Source: Nitratireductor sp. B36
GTDB taxonomy: Bacteria > Pseudomonadota > Alphaproteobacteria > Rhizobiales > Rhizobiaceae
Assembly: GCF_020833685.1 (NCBI RefSeq)
Contig: NZ_JACKZY010000001.1
Span: 1,004,578 to 1,068,577, forward strand
DNA: 64,000 nt
Reading direction: 5' to 3'
Below, in pieces: positions 35,759-46,700 of this stretch (positions within the stretch are counted from its first letter, which is position 1; every line of letters begins with the position of its first letter). The notes under the pieces are model-generated. The model saw only the letters and a program-made list of their open reading frames with translations, was not told where the DNA came from and did not search any database. Made by a program: the position numbers and the translations under genes.

Positions 35759-37261
35759 TTACGCGCCGCCGGGATAGTTCGGGCTTTCGCGTGTGATGGT
35801 AACATCATGCGCGTGGCTTTCGCGAAGGCCTGCTCCCGAGATGCGCACGAAGGTCGCTCGCTCACGAAACTCCGCCAGATTGGCCGCGCCGACATATCCC
35901 ATGGCAGCCTTCAATCCACCGGTGAGCTGATGAAGAACTCCACCGGCAGGCCCCTTGTAAGGGACCTGTCCCTCGATACCCTCAGGAACGAGCTTCAGCG
36001 TGTCACGCACCTCGGCCTGGAAATAGCGGTCGGCCGAACCGCGTGCCATCGCTCCGACCGAACCCATGCCGCGATAGGCTTTGAAGGAACGTCCCTGATG
36101 CAGGTAGACCTCCCCCGGGCTTTCATCGGTGCCCGCAAGAAGCGAGCCGACCATCACGGCTGAGGCACCGGCGGCGAGCGCCTTGGCCAGATCGCCGGAG
36201 AACTTGATGCCGCCATCCGCGATCAGCGAGATGCCTTCCTTATCCGCGACCTCGACTGCGGACATAATGGCCGAAAGCTGCGGCACACCGACACCGGCGA
36301 CGATGCGGGTGGTGCAGATGGAGCCGGGACCGATGCCGATCTTGACGCCGTCGGCTCCCGCATCAATCAATGCCTTGGTGCCATCGGCCGTTGCTACATT
36401 GCCGGCGATGATGCGCACGTTGTTTGACAGCTTCTTGGCGCGCGCCACAGCATCAAGCACACGCTGCGAATGGCCATGAGCGGTGTCTATCACCAGAAGG
36501 TCCACGCCGGCATCGATCAGGCGCTCGGCGCGTTCGAAACCATCATCACCAACACTGGTTGCCGCTGCAGCGCGAAGCCGTCCCTGGGCATCTTTCGACG
36601 CATGAGGATTGAGCTGCGATTTCTCGATGTCCTTGACCGTGATCAGACCAACGCAGTTTCCCGCATCATCGACCACCAGAAGCTTCTCAATGCGGTGTTG
36701 ATGCAGAAGCCGCTTCGCCTCGTCCTGCGCCACGCCGTCCTTGACCGTCACCAGGTTCTGATGGGTCATCAGTTCGCGTACCGGCTGTTCAGGATCAGAG
36801 GCAAAACGCACGTCACGGTTGGTCAGGATGCCAGCCAGGCGACCGGTCGTATGGCCGCCGGCACCGCCGTTTTCCACCACCGGTATGCCCGAAATGCCAT
36901 GCGCGCGCATCAGCGCCTGTGCCTCGGCCAGCGTTGCATCGGGACCTATGGTGATCGGGTTCACCACCATGCCGGACTCGAACTTCTTTACCTGCCGCAC
37001 CTCTTCGGCCTGCTCAGCCGGGGAGAGATTGCGATGAATAACGCCGATGCCGCCGGCCTGGGCCATGGCGATCGCAAGGCGTGCTTCCGTCACCGTGTCC
37101 ATAGCCGCCGAGAGAATCGGAATGTTGAGGTCGATGTCGCCGGCGATGCGCGTGCGCACGTCCGTCTGACCGGGCATCACTTCGGAATGGCCGGGCTGCA
37201 GGAGCACGTCGTCGAATGTAAGCGCCTGGGCGCCGGTTGCTGTTTCGATGATTTTCGCCAT
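35759..37261 (-). CDS. guaB: IMP dehydrogenase
   Basis: Oxidises IMP to XMP, the step before GuaA. The 500-aa protein has the N-terminal [19 protein letters not shown], a CBS-domain pair at about residues 95-210, the active-site loop [20 protein letters not shown] with the catalytic cysteine, and [19 protein letters not shown]. The ATG at 37261 was chosen from family length; the open frame to 37471 upstream is not family-like. Ends at the terminator shared with aqpZ. Confidence 0.97.
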   Translation of the reverse strand: MAKIIETATGAQALTFDDVLLQPGHSEVMPGQTDVRTRIAGDIDLNIPILSAAMDTVTEARLAIAMAQAGGIGVIHRNLSPAEQAEEVRQVKKFESGMVVNPITIGPDATLAEAQALMRAHGISGIPVVENGGAGGHTTGRLAGILTNRDVRFASDPEQPVRELMTHQNLVTVKDGVAQDEAKRLLHQHRIEKLLVVDDAGNCVGLITVKDIEKSQLNPHASKDAQGRLRAAAATSVGDDGFERAERLIDAGVDLLVIDTAHGHSQRVLDAVARAKKLSNNVRIIAGNVATADGTKALIDAGADGVKIGIGPGSICTTRIVAGVGVPQLSAIMSAVEVADKEGISLIADGGIKFSGDLAKALAAGASAVMVGSLLAGTDESPGEVYLHQGRSFKAYRGMGSVGAMARGSADRYFQAEVRDTLKLVPEGIEGQVPYKGPAGGVLHQLTGGLKAAMGYVGAANLAEFRERATFVRISGAGLRESHAHDVTITRESPNYPGGA

Positions 37262-37558
37262 GGCCGACCCTTTGGAATAAGAGGACGCGCGACCCCGCCA
37301 TAAAATGGCACGGCCCCGCTTGTGTGATTCCCTTTCAGGATTGGCGCTGGCTGGTACCACGGAAGCGCCGGCTTGAAAAGGAGGTCCTCCTCTATGAGGG
37401 CGGAATGTTTCATCCACACAACATGACAGCACCAACACAGCACCGCCTCTGCCACAGGACAAGCCGTACATCTCATGCTATAGCCCGCATGCTGATCCGG
37501 CCTGCCCGCAGTTTCCCTCCCAGCCCCACCTGGCAGACCGGCACAGGGACAGAATGCC
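37262..37558. other. Divergent promoter region of guaB and the MFS gene
   Basis: A gap of 297 bases. It holds a short CCAT-AAA-ATGG inverted repeat near the guaB start and GGAGGTCCTCC around 37380. I see no riboswitch-like architecture and no gene. Confidence 0.4.
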
Positions 37559-38974
37559 TTGAACCGCACATTACCACTGATACTCGCCGTCGCGCTCTTC
37601 ATGGAGCAGATGGATTCAACCGTCATCGCCACATCGCTTCCGGCCATCGCCGCCGACATCGGCACAAGCCCCGTGACGTTGAAACTTGCGCTGACCAGCT
37701 ATCTCGTTTCACTCGCCATCTTTATCCCGATCAGCGGCTTCATGGCTGATCGTTTTGGGGCAAAAAAGGTCTTCCGAATTGCGATCGCGGTGTTCGTCCT
37801 CGGTTCAATCGCCTGCGCGTTCTCCAATTCTCTGGCTGCTTTCGTCCTCTCACGGTTTTTGCAGGGGATGGGCGGCGCAATGATGACCCCGGTTGGCCGC
37901 CTTGTTCTCGTGCGGGCCGTGCCGCGCGAACAACTTGTAAAAGCGATGGCCTGGCTGACTGTCCCCGCTCTGATCGGCCCGATCGCCGGCCCGCCGCTCG
38001 GGGGATTCGTCACCACCTATTTTTCCTGGCACTGGATCTTCCTGATCAATGTGCCGATCGGGCTTCTGGGCATTCTCCTTTCTGGCTATGTCCTGCCTGA
38101 CTTTGCCCGCGAGGAGACTGGGCCTTTGGACCTCTCCGGATTTCTGCTCTGCAGCATCGGTGCATCCGGGCTCGTGTTCGGTCTCTCCGTCATCAGCCTG
38201 CCGGCATTGCCTCCCATCGTCGGTGTGGCGACAGTGGTGCTCGGTGTCCTGGCCACGGCTTTCTACATCCGCCATGCACTCCGCACCCCCGCGCCCATTC
38301 TCAATCTCCGCCTTTTTGCCAACCGCGCGTTCCGCTCGGCAATCCTCGGCGGCGCCCTCTTTCGCATCGGGGTCGGTGCGGTGCCCTTTCTGCTACCGCT
38401 CATGTTTCAAGTGGTGTTCGGCCTGACACCGTTTCAATCGGGCCTCCTCACCTTCGCATCGGCATTCGGTGCCATCGCGATGAAATTCATCGCCACCACA
38501 GCTTTGCGGCTCGGCGGTTTTCGGGTCGTTCTGGTTGCCGCTTCGGTGCTTGGCGGAGCGAGCATTGCCGTAAACGCATTGTTCACGCCGACCACACCGC
38601 ACTGGATTATCATCGTCGTGCTTATCGGCTCGGGCCTTCTGCGCTCGCTCTTCTTCACCTCGGCCAACGCGCTCGTATTTGCCGAGCTTGGTGACCGTGA
38701 GGCAAGTCAGGCGTCGACCATCTCAGCGGCAGCCCAGCAGGTCAGCATCGCCCTTGGGGTCGCGGTCGGCGGCGGCATACTTGAGATGTCCGCCTTCATC
38801 ACCGGCACGGAACTCGGTATGGATGCCTTTGTCAGCGCTTTCCTGATCGTGGCTGCGCTTTCCGCTCTGGCCGCCATCCCGTTCCTTTCCCTGCCACCAG
38901 AGGCAGGGAGCCGCGTTTCCGGTCACATCAAGCGGCGCAACACCGTTGACACGCCGGCTCCCGCCGGCGAATGA
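37559..38974 (+). CDS. MFS drug/metabolite exporter, DHA2 (14-helix type)
   Basis: A 471-aa major facilitator with about 14 hydrophobic segments. It has the DHA2-type opening LFMEQMDSTVIATSLPAIA, motif A in FMADRFGAKKVFR, and motif C in TVPALIGPIAGPPLGGFV. Proton-driven export of a drug-like compound is the usual role; the substrate is unknown. The start is a TTG at 37559, kept because it precedes the first helix; the next in-frame ATG (37601) would cut that helix. Its stop is 10 bases from the stop of convergent rlmE. Confidence 0.82.
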   Translation: MNRTLPLILAVALFMEQMDSTVIATSLPAIAADIGTSPVTLKLALTSYLVSLAIFIPISGFMADRFGAKKVFRIAIAVFVLGSIACAFSNSLAAFVLSRFLQGMGGAMMTPVGRLVLVRAVPREQLVKAMAWLTVPALIGPIAGPPLGGFVTTYFSWHWIFLINVPIGLLGILLSGYVLPDFAREETGPLDLSGFLLCSIGASGLVFGLSVISLPALPPIVGVATVVLGVLATAFYIRHALRTPAPILNLRLFANRAFRSAILGGALFRIGVGAVPFLLPLMFQVVFGLTPFQSGLLTFASAFGAIAMKFIATTALRLGGFRVVLVAASVLGGASIAVNALFTPTTPHWIIIVVLIGSGLLRSLFFTSANALVFAELGDREASQASTISAAAQQVSIALGVAVGGGILEMSAFITGTELGMDAFVSAFLIVAALSALAAIPFLSLPPEAGSRVSGHIKRRNTVDTPAPAGE

Positions 38975-38984
38975 GGCAAGGGCT

Positions 38985-39707
38985 TTACAAATCCTTTTCG
39001 GAACGTTCTTCGGAACGTCCCTTGAACCCCTTGGCGAGAAGGTAGAGCTCCACTGATTCGGCGCGCGAGGCCTGCGGCTTCACGTGGTGGACGGACTTGA
39101 AATTGCGCTTCAATTGATCGAGCAGGCCGGTCTCGGCGCCGCCCTGGAAGGTCTTCGCCAGGAAGTGTCCGCCAGGTTTCAGCACGGAAAGCGCGAAATC
39201 CGCCGCCGTCTCGCACAGATGCATGGTGCGCAGATGGTCGGTCTGGCGATGCCCGGTGGTCGGCGCAGCCATGTCGGAGATGACCAGATCCGGCGCTTCA
39301 CCAAGCGTCTCCAGAAGGCGCTGTGGAGCGTTGTCGTCCAGAAAATCCATCTCCAGAACGATGGCGCCGGGCACCGCATCCATACCCAGATAGTCTATGC
39401 CGACAACGAGCGGGTTTTCAGGTGTGGACCCCACCCGCTCGGCCGCAACCTGGCACCACCCCCCAGGAGCGGCACCCAGATCGATCACCCGCGCGCCGGG
39501 AAAGAGCAGCTTGTGGCGATCGTCGATTTCCGTCAGCTTGTAGGCTGCGCGCGAGCGCATTCCCTCAGCCTGTGCGCGATGCACATAGGGATCGTTCAGA
39601 TGCCGTTCGAGCCAGCGGCGGGACGAATTCTTCAGCCCACGCTTTTTCTTGACCCGTGTTTTGAGCGCACGAGCGCCGCCGCCCGTCTTGGCCGGTTTCT
39701 TGCTCAT
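38985..39707 (-). CDS. rlmE: 23S rRNA (uridine-2'-O-)methyltransferase
   Basis: A 240-aa RrmJ/FtsJ methyltransferase acting on the ribosomal A-loop. The SAM motif is [17 protein letters not shown]; the catalytic Lys-Asp-Lys-Glu set is expected from [25 protein letters not shown] and [10 protein letters not shown], all present. A basic N-terminal tail ([17 protein letters not shown]) is common in alphaproteobacteria. The ATG at 39707 puts it ten bases after the ppx/gppA stop, probably one operon; earlier codons in this frame lie within ppx. Confidence 0.94.
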   Translation of the reverse strand: MSKKPAKTGGGARALKTRVKKKRGLKNSSRRWLERHLNDPYVHRAQAEGMRSRAAYKLTEIDDRHKLLFPGARVIDLGAAPGGWCQVAAERVGSTPENPLVVGIDYLGMDAVPGAIVLEMDFLDDNAPQRLLETLGEAPDLVISDMAAPTTGHRQTDHLRTMHLCETAADFALSVLKPGGHFLAKTFQGGAETGLLDQLKRNFKSVHHVKPQASRAESVELYLLAKGFKGRSEERSEKDL

Positions 39708-39717
39708 CCGCACAACC

Positions 39718-41184
39718 TCATTTGCCTCGTCCCGTCTGCCGCCGGCGGCGCCACGCGCCATCAGCGGCCATCATTTCGTTCAACATGCCTTCGCGCAGGC
39801 CACGGTCCGCGACCCGCAACCGCTCCGAAGGCCAGCGCCGGCGGATCGCCTCCAGAATTGCACAACCGGCAAGCACGAGGTCGGCCCGATCCGCGCCGAT
39901 GCAGGGATTGGCCTTGCGTTGCTCAAAATCCCATGAAAGCAGGGTGTCGATCATGCGGTCCACATTGTCCCGCTCCATCCAAAGCCCGTCGACCTGCCGG
40001 CGATCATAGCGCGCCAGGCCCAGGTGGACACCGGCGAGCGTCGTCACTGTTCCGGAGGTACCGATGAGATGAAACCGCCCTCCGGCAGCGATCTTCGAAA
40101 GCCGTCCGCCATCGTCAAACCGGTCAAGCATGTCGCTCACCGCATCGACCATGGCCGAAAAGCTTTCGCGTGTCACATGATGGCCGCCGAAGCGCTCTGC
40201 AAGCGACACCACGCCTACAGGCAGCGACGTCCAGGCGACGATATGATCAGCAAGCCGCGGGGTGCGGTGGCGTGAAATGTCCACCAGAGCGATCTCGGAC
40301 GAACCGCCGCCAATGTCGAAGAGAACCACGCCCTCCGTACCTCGGTCCACCAGCGTGCTGCAGCCAGCAACGGCCAACCGTGCTTCCGTCTGCCGGTCGA
40401 TGATTTCAAGGGTGAGCCCGGTCTCGTGTTTCACGCGCTCGATAAAGGCTTCGCCATTTTGGGCCGAGCGGCAGGCTTCCGTCGCGATCAGCCTCATACG
40501 CCGGGGCTTTCGATGCCCCAGTTTTTCGGCACAAATGGCAAGAGCACTGACGGCTCTGTCCATCGCCGCTTCGCTTAGCCGCCCTTCGCGGCTCAGCCCT
40601 TCTCCGAGTCGTACGATCCGCGAGAAAGCGTCCACCACGCGAAAATGTCCGGGTCTGGTCGGCACGGCCACCAGCAGGCGGCAATTGTTCGTGCCGAGAT
40701 CGAGCGCCGCATAGGATGTGCGCTGGCCATCCTGCTCTGATTCGCCCCGTCTTCCCGCCTGAAGCCTGGCCGGCTTCCCCGTGTCGACTTGAGGTGGGGT
40801 TTCCTTGGTGGTCGGTTCAACCACCGCATCACGCACGAACGCACGGCGCCTGCGCCGCTTGCGGCGTTTTCTTTTCGGAGGAGTTTCCTCCGGTCGCGAA
40901 GCACCATTCCGATCCGCTTTCCCGTGCTGCAATCGCTCAGGCGAAGCGTGATCTTCGGATGCGTCTTTTGAAGCCTCGCCCGAGGTCCCGGGCGACGCGG
41001 CGCGAGAGCGTGAGGCTCTTTTTCTGCGCGTTCTTTTTCGCTGGGGCAAAACATTCGTTTCACCCACAAGAGCAGGTTGTCCGGCCGACCGATCGTCGAA
41101 GCCGGGGGAAGAGCCCCCATCCGACGCGGCATCCCGGACGACCCTGTCTAACGGGGAGACCCCGCCATGGTCGTGGTTTTCCAC
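39718..41184 (-). CDS. Ppx/GppA-family phosphatase with a long basic N-terminal extension
   Basis: An exopolyphosphatase/guanosine pentaphosphatase-like protein, 488 aa. The catalytic core starts near residue 157 with [16 protein letters not shown] and includes [16 protein letters not shown] and [13 protein letters not shown]. Before it lies about 155 residues of low-complexity, Arg/Lys- and Ser-rich sequence (for example [11 protein letters not shown]), probably disordered and nucleic-acid or polyphosphate binding. I prefer the GTG at 41184 because GAAGGA lies six bases before it; a TTG at 41208 is an alternative. Likely co-transcribed with rlmE. Confidence 0.85.
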   Translation of the reverse strand: MENHDHGGVSPLDRVVRDAASDGGSSPGFDDRSAGQPALVGETNVLPQRKRTRRKRASRSRAASPGTSGEASKDASEDHASPERLQHGKADRNGASRPEETPPKRKRRKRRRRRAFVRDAVVEPTTKETPPQVDTGKPARLQAGRRGESEQDGQRTSYAALDLGTNNCRLLVAVPTRPGHFRVVDAFSRIVRLGEGLSREGRLSEAAMDRAVSALAICAEKLGHRKPRRMRLIATEACRSAQNGEAFIERVKHETGLTLEIIDRQTEARLAVAGCSTLVDRGTEGVVLFDIGGGSSEIALVDISRHRTPRLADHIVAWTSLPVGVVSLAERFGGHHVTRESFSAMVDAVSDMLDRFDDGGRLSKIAAGGRFHLIGTSGTVTTLAGVHLGLARYDRRQVDGLWMERDNVDRMIDTLLSWDFEQRKANPCIGADRADLVLAGCAILEAIRRRWPSERLRVADRGLREGMLNEMMAADGAWRRRRQTGRGK

Positions 41185-41419
41185 CGCTATTCCTTCGCCG
41201 CCGCGCAAGCCCTTCAGGGCGCAGCAGGCAGCTCATTCCGTTTAGTTGACACCAGAGTATCAGCCATAGCTGGTTTCACCAAGAGTGGTGTTCGCCGGAA
41301 ATGCAATCATCTTTGCGTGGTCGGGAAAATTGTCGTTCCTCGAATTGAATCCGGATCCGCCCTTGACTATAAAACTCATATCGCTAAATAGCGTGGCGAA
41401 AGCGGCCAGCGCCGCCTGC

Positions 41420-41493
41420 TGGGGAATAGGTTAACGGTAGACCCACGGACTCTGACTCCGTTAGTCCTGGTTCGAATCCAGGTTCCCCAGCCA
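41420..41493 (+). tRNA. tRNA-Gln (anticodon CUG)
   Basis: A full cloverleaf can be folded: acceptor TGGGGAA with TTCCCCA, anticodon stem ACGGA/TCCGT around loop CTCTGAC (anticodon CTG), and T arm CCTGG-TTCGAAT-CCAGG. Discriminator G and an encoded CCA (41491-41493) follow. The U1-A72 pair and G73 are glutamine identity features. Confidence 0.95.
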
Positions 41494-41917
41494 ACTTCTT
41501 TCTCGAGAATATTCAAGCACCAGAAGCGCTTTTGCGGAGAGCGCCCACCCACTTCGTGCCGGGCTTTCACAGTCGCTAGACAGGTTGCCTGCAACGCGTG
41601 GGCTTGTTGCTCGCACGCTCCGTCCAGAATAAAGCCAGGCGATCCTGCCGGCGTTGGAAAAATGCGCCCTCACCTGGCGCATCGTGATCAAGCCCCTCTT
41701 TCGTTGAGGCCGCAGCTTCCCTGGCCATCATCGTTTGCTGGCACTGTCCGATGCGCCGGTTGCTGCAGGAAATTTAGCCGGATTACCCTGGTAACCATTG
41801 GTTAACCATCTCGGCGCATCGTGTCCCCATACGTCTGCCTGGATCGGTTGTTGACCGGTTCGACCAGTTCAGCGTTGGCAGCTGTTTTGCGTTTGCTCAC
41901 ACTGTCCGGAGTTGTGA
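41494..41917. other. Gap between tRNA-Gln and the secretion locus
   Basis: 424 bases without a convincing gene. It contains a perfect inverted repeat ATGCGCC-N7-GGCGCAT (41662-41682) and a TTAACCAT motif near 41801-41808 next to a second GGTAACCA copy. TTAACCAT resembles half of a CtrA site in alphaproteobacteria, but the spacing to a second half is not canonical. The promoter of the TolC-like gene should be here. Confidence 0.35.
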
Positions 41918-43381
41918 ATGCGTCAGCTCGACGAATTGTCTCTCGCGTTCGGCTGCGCTCTGATGGCGCTGCTTTGCGGATGTGCGAGCACGCCCACAAC
42001 GAAGCCTGCCGACGCACTCAACGGGCAGCCAAGCAGCGAAATAACCGGATCGATCACACCGTCAACCGACGCGCCGAGCGCAGCGGATGAAGCATCGCCT
42101 GCCCGAAGCGGGCAAAGCAAGATGCCCCAATTGTCTGCCGGGCCTGGTGGCGGGCAAAGCCCTACCGGCCTGGCCGCGCTGGTACGCCGTGCATTGACCT
42201 GGCACCCTTCGGTGAAGGAAACGGTTGAGCGTCTGAACCAGCAGAATGAGATCGTGGAGCAAGCACGGGCCGGTTATCTGCCGCAGGTGAATTGGGGCGT
42301 GAACTCCTCCTATGGAAGAGACGCGAATGAAAGCGGATACAGCCCCACCGTCAACCTCTCCGCATCACAGATGGTCTACGATTTCGGTAAGGTCGACCAT
42401 AAGATAAAGGTTGAGCGAGCTGGTGTTGAGGGCCGCAGATCGCAAGTGCTGCTCCGGGTGGATGAATTGATCCGCGATACCGTTCTGGCTGTCACCGAGG
42501 TGCAGCGCAATCAGGCACTCGGCAGGATTGCTCAAGATCAGGTCCGCGATACCCACGCCATTCTCGACCTCGTGCGCGCCCGCACCGACAAAGGTGCAAG
42601 CACGCGTTCCGATCAGCTTCAAGCCGAGGCGCGGGTGCAGGCAGCGCGCGCAAAGGAACTCGAAATAAAAGCCCAGGCGCGGCGCTGGCAGAGCAGGCTC
42701 GACACTCTTACCGGAGGGGCTGCCCGTGCCGGAACACCCGCTGTTGTAAAAGCACCGAAATGGCTGAGCGAGGCCTGCGCGGTCAATAAGCCGGACTGGT
42801 CGCAGATTCCCGCGATCATGCAGGCAGACGCCGAACGGGCAGCCGCAACTGCGCAAGTCGATCTGAGCAAGGCAGAGGGCCTGCCCACCTTCTCGCTTGA
42901 AGCCAGTGTGGGGGCCGACCTCCTGGAACTGGATGATAGCGATCCCGAATACAATATCGGTGTGAATGTTAAGGGGAGCCTCTACAACGGCGGCGAGAAC
43001 GCGGCCCGCAATCGCGCAGCCAACCGGGCTTTGCTCGCATCATCACAGGCACGCGATCGTGTCCGGGTGGAGGTCGAAGGCAAGCTGCTTGAGGCCAACG
43101 GACAGATTGCCAGCTATCGGCAGCTTCTCGAATCCATTACCTCGCGTGAAGCGATGATGAAGCAGACACGTGACCTTTATCGCAAACAGTATCTGGATCT
43201 GGGCACGCGGACACTTCTGGACCTCCTCAACGCGGACCAGGAATTTCATGCCGCCCGTTTTGAAGCAGCAAACATCCGCTACGACCTGCAGAAACTGAAC
43301 GTGGACTGCGCATTTCAAACAGGGCTGCTGCGCCGCTACCTCTCTCTGGAGGGAGAGCAACTCCACGGTGTTCGCCTTTAG
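41918..43381 (+). CDS. TolC-family outer-membrane efflux/secretion lipoprotein
   Basis: A 487-aa outer-membrane factor for type I secretion. The N terminus has a lipobox-like LLCGCAS (residues 19-25), a Pro/Ser-rich linker to about residue 85, then two TolC-like repeats with long coiled coils (for example RVQAARAKELEIKAQARRW) and porin segments (VNLSASQMVYDFGKVD; IGVNVKGSLYNGGEN). It should form the exit duct with the ABC and HlyD proteins at 47168-50562. A CGGAG ribosome site precedes the ATG. It may be a separate transcript, since a 367-base AT-rich gap follows. Confidence 0.88.
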   Translation: MRQLDELSLAFGCALMALLCGCASTPTTKPADALNGQPSSEITGSITPSTDAPSAADEASPARSGQSKMPQLSAGPGGGQSPTGLAALVRRALTWHPSVKETVERLNQQNEIVEQARAGYLPQVNWGVNSSYGRDANESGYSPTVNLSASQMVYDFGKVDHKIKVERAGVEGRRSQVLLRVDELIRDTVLAVTEVQRNQALGRIAQDQVRDTHAILDLVRARTDKGASTRSDQLQAEARVQAARAKELEIKAQARRWQSRLDTLTGGAARAGTPAVVKAPKWLSEACAVNKPDWSQIPAIMQADAERAAATAQVDLSKAEGLPTFSLEASVGADLLELDDSDPEYNIGVNVKGSLYNGGENAARNRAANRALLASSQARDRVRVEVEGKLLEANGQIASYRQLLESITSREAMMKQTRDLYRKQYLDLGTRTLLDLLNADQEFHAARFEAANIRYDLQKLNVDCAFQTGLLRRYLSLEGEQLHGVRL

Positions 43382-43748
43382 GGCGCTTCGCAGCTCCATC
43401 CTGCCTGTCCGTCTGTCTGACCTCTGGACTCGGCACCAGAGGCGCGAATTCCGCCGTTCTTGCAACGACAAATCAACCCTGAGTTTTACTGTAATATATA
43501 TTTCAATTACTATATTTATATTTTTAATAATCAAATCAATGAATCAAAAACAATGAATTTGCGAAAAAACATCAATAATCCACCACTATCTAATTGAAGC
43601 TGCGATGTTTTTAGATCCAGCCGATTCTACCCGTACTAAATATCCACGCATTTCTTTTTGAAACGTATTTTGTCTACACTATTTGTATTTCAAGTTATTT
43701 ATTGAAAACGAATTCTTTTAGGACAACATTGTTGACAGAGGTGATCTC
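43382..43748 (+). promoter_or_regulatory. AT-rich leader of the Asp-Ala repeat protein gene
   Basis: A 367-base gap much richer in A and T than the rest of the window, without a gene. A promoter-like pair TTGAAA (43658-43663), 16-base spacer, TATTTG (43680-43685) lies about 65 bases before the GTG start. AT-rich leaders of surface-protein genes often bind nucleoid proteins such as MucR or H-NS-like factors; that is inference here. Confidence 0.45.
43421..43442. terminator. Hairpin after the TolC-like gene
   Basis: CCTCTGG (43421-43427) pairs with CCAGAGG (43436-43442) over an 8-base loop, 40 bases after the stop. No T run immediately follows, but the DNA soon becomes strongly AT-rich. Confidence 0.4.
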
Positions 43749-46700
43749 GTGGCAGCTGTAATTTCAGTTAAAGGGACCGGGAGCGAGAGAACCGCAGCTC
43801 TTGACGCTATCGTTCTGGATGCGCCGAGTGTCGTCACGCTGAAAATCTCTCCTGCAGCAGTGGATAGTTTTACCCGGGAAGGCAATCACCTTCTCTTGAA
43901 GCTGCATGACGGGCGCCTGATCAGAATCGCGAATTTCTATCTTGAAAGTGAAGGTGCCAAAAGCGACCTGGTTCTAGAGGATCCAAGCGGGAATCTCTGG
44001 TTTGGAGATCACACGGCGGGTCTCGCTGACTTTCAGTTCTCCGAAATTGCCTCTGTCGATCAGCTTGTGGGGGGTGGGGCAGGCGGTTCCTCGCTGCTAG
44101 GTTTGGCAGGCCTCGGCCTTCTCGCCGGCGGTGCCGCCGCGCTTACCGGTAGCGGCTCGAAAGCTGACGACAGTGATGCGGATGCCGATGCCGATGCCGA
44201 CGCAGATGCTGATGCTGACGCGGATGCTGACGCAGACGCAGATGCGGACGCAGACGCAGACGCAGACGCAGATGCCGATGCCGATGCTGACGCGGATGCA
44301 GATGCGGACGCCGACGCGGATGCAGATGCTGATGCGGATGCTGACGCAGATGCAGATGCAGATGCAGATGCCGACGCGGATGCGGATGCCGACGCCGATG
44401 CCGATGCGGATGCTGACGCCGATGCCGACGCTGATGCAGATGCAGATGCCGACGCGGATGCAGATGCTGACGCGGATGCCGATGCTGATGCAGATGCGGA
44501 TGCCGATGCAGACGCGGATGCGGATGCTGACGCAGATGCAGATGCAGATGCAGATGCCGACGCGGATGCGGACGCCGATGCCGATGCCGACGCAGATGCG
44601 GACGCGGACGCAGATGCTGACGCCGATGCGGATGCCGATGCAGATGCAGATGCCGATGCCGACGCTGACGCTGATGCGGATGCGGACGCCGACGCGGATG
44701 CTGACGCCGATGCCGACGCGGATGCAGATGCCGATGCGGATGCTGATGCTGATGCGGATGCAGATGCCGACGCGGATGCCGATGCAGATGCCGATGCCGA
44801 TGCCGATGCTGACGCAGACGCCGATGCGGACGCTGATGCAGACGCGGATGCAGATGCTGACGCAGACGCCGATGCAGATGCCGACGCAGATGCCGACGCT
44901 GATGCAGATGCTGACGCTGATGCCGATGCGGACGCCGACGCAGATGCCGATGCCGATGCCGATGCCGATGCCGACGCGGACGCTGATGCCGACGCCGACG
45001 CTGATGCAGATGCTGATGCAGACGCCGACGCTGATGCAGATGCTGATGCAGACGCGGATGCTGACGCCGATGCAGATGCTGACGCCGATGCAGATGCCGA
45101 CGCGGATGCCGACGCAGACGCGGACGCGGATGCTGACGCCGATGCAGACGCGGACGCGGATGCCGACGCAGACGCGGACGCCGACGCCGACGCCGACGCC
45201 GACGCTGATATTCAGGCCTATGATGATTTTGCCAGAGCTGAGGTGAATATTCTTCCGACGGCCTCATCAGTCGATCACGGCAGCGCAAATTATCTGGCAC
45301 TCGTTTCAATCGGTGTGTTGGACCTGCAGGCCGAAGTTCTGGGAACCTCGACCGTCAACTTCAGCGTTGAAGAAAATCACACTCTGGAAGCGGACTTCGA
45401 TTACAGCGCTCTCGCCTCTCTGGGCGTCCTCAGCGACTATTCGCTGGTCATCCAGAAATGGGATGGCACGCAATGGACCGGCATTGACGGCACCGGTGAA
45501 GCGACGCTGCTCGAGCTTGGCTTGTTGAGCGGAAACGAATACCGCGTCGAGCAACTCCTCGAATCCGGCCAGTACCGGGCCTTCATGACATTCGAAGGTG
45601 TCGGGGCCGGTGTGCTCGGCGACCTGCAGGTGTCTGGCACGGACTACGATTACACCGAGATCGGGGGTTACGATCCGGTTCCGGTTTCCGGCAATGTCAT
45701 CACGGATGTGAATGACGACGGGCAGCTCGATGACGTCACGCCCACAACAGTGATCGCGCAGGTGAACGGAGAAGCGGTGGCCGGACCGGGAACCACCATC
45801 GTCGGCACCTATGGCACGCTTACCATTGGTCCCGACGGCAGCTACACCTATACGCCCAATGCAGCAGGCGATGGTATCGGGCAGGTGGATGCGTTCACCT
45901 ATACGCTGAACGATCCTGAGACAGGAAATACCTCGACAGCGACGCTCTATGTGCAGATCGACAGTGCCGGGCAAGGCCTGGTGTGGAACGACCTCGATCC
46001 GACACAACCCGCCACGCTCGACATGAGCGCAGTGGACGACGCTGGAACAGCCGGGATCGACACGACCTATGTCGTCACCACCCAGCAGGTCGACAATGCC
46101 ATCCAGTACACAAACGTGTTGGGCGGTGGCGAAGGAAGTTATGATTTCAACGTTGCGGATCAGGTCGAGACCGACCTGTCCATTGCAGTCAGTTCTTCCA
46201 GTCTGCTCAATCTTCTTGAGGCCATCGAGTTCTCGCTGGAACAATTCATTGACGGCGCCTGGGTGGAGATCGCGAACAGCAGCGAGGGCGGGCTGATCGA
46301 CGTGATCGGTATCGTTGGCGAATCAATCGAAGCGACGATTGATGACCTGCCGACAGGTCAGTATCGCCTAAATGTCTCCAATAGCGGGATCGCCATTGGC
46401 GTCACCGTTAGCGCCGACCTGACCTTCGAAAACAGCGATCTGACGCAGATCGTGGCGGAGGGTGGCGTATCAACACAGGGCAACGTGCTCGAGGACGATA
46501 CGCTGGGCTCGACCTATACGGTGCTTAAAGTGGCGCCTGACGGCGTGACTTATGAAGAGCCTGCGCAGGCAGGAACGCAGCTTGTGGGCACGTATGGCAC
46601 ACTCACGATTTTCGCCGATGGTCGGTACAGCTACGCACCGGATCCCGACACGGCATCGATCGGTCAGTCAGACGTCTTCACCTATCAGCTGGAGCACCCG

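Noticed and set aside
41461-41691. Minus-strand small frame crossing the tRNA-Gln gene
   Set aside because: Its C-terminal residues are simply the reverse of the tRNA sequence, a frequent false call.
41494-41917. CtrA-binding site at the TTAACCAT motif
   Set aside because: Only one good half-site with non-canonical spacing to a partner; too weak to list as a regulatory feature.
44175-45206. CRISPR array or microsatellite-only interpretation of the repeat
   Set aside because: No spacers, a six-base unit and strict preservation of the Asp-Ala reading frame with synonymous variation indicate a coding repeat.
44131-45309. Long open frames of Met/Pro/Thr/Gln type (plus strand) and Arg/His type (minus strand) across the repeat
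   Set aside because: They are other-frame readings of GAYGCN, which has no stop in any frame; only the Asp-Ala frame continues into recognisable flanking domains.
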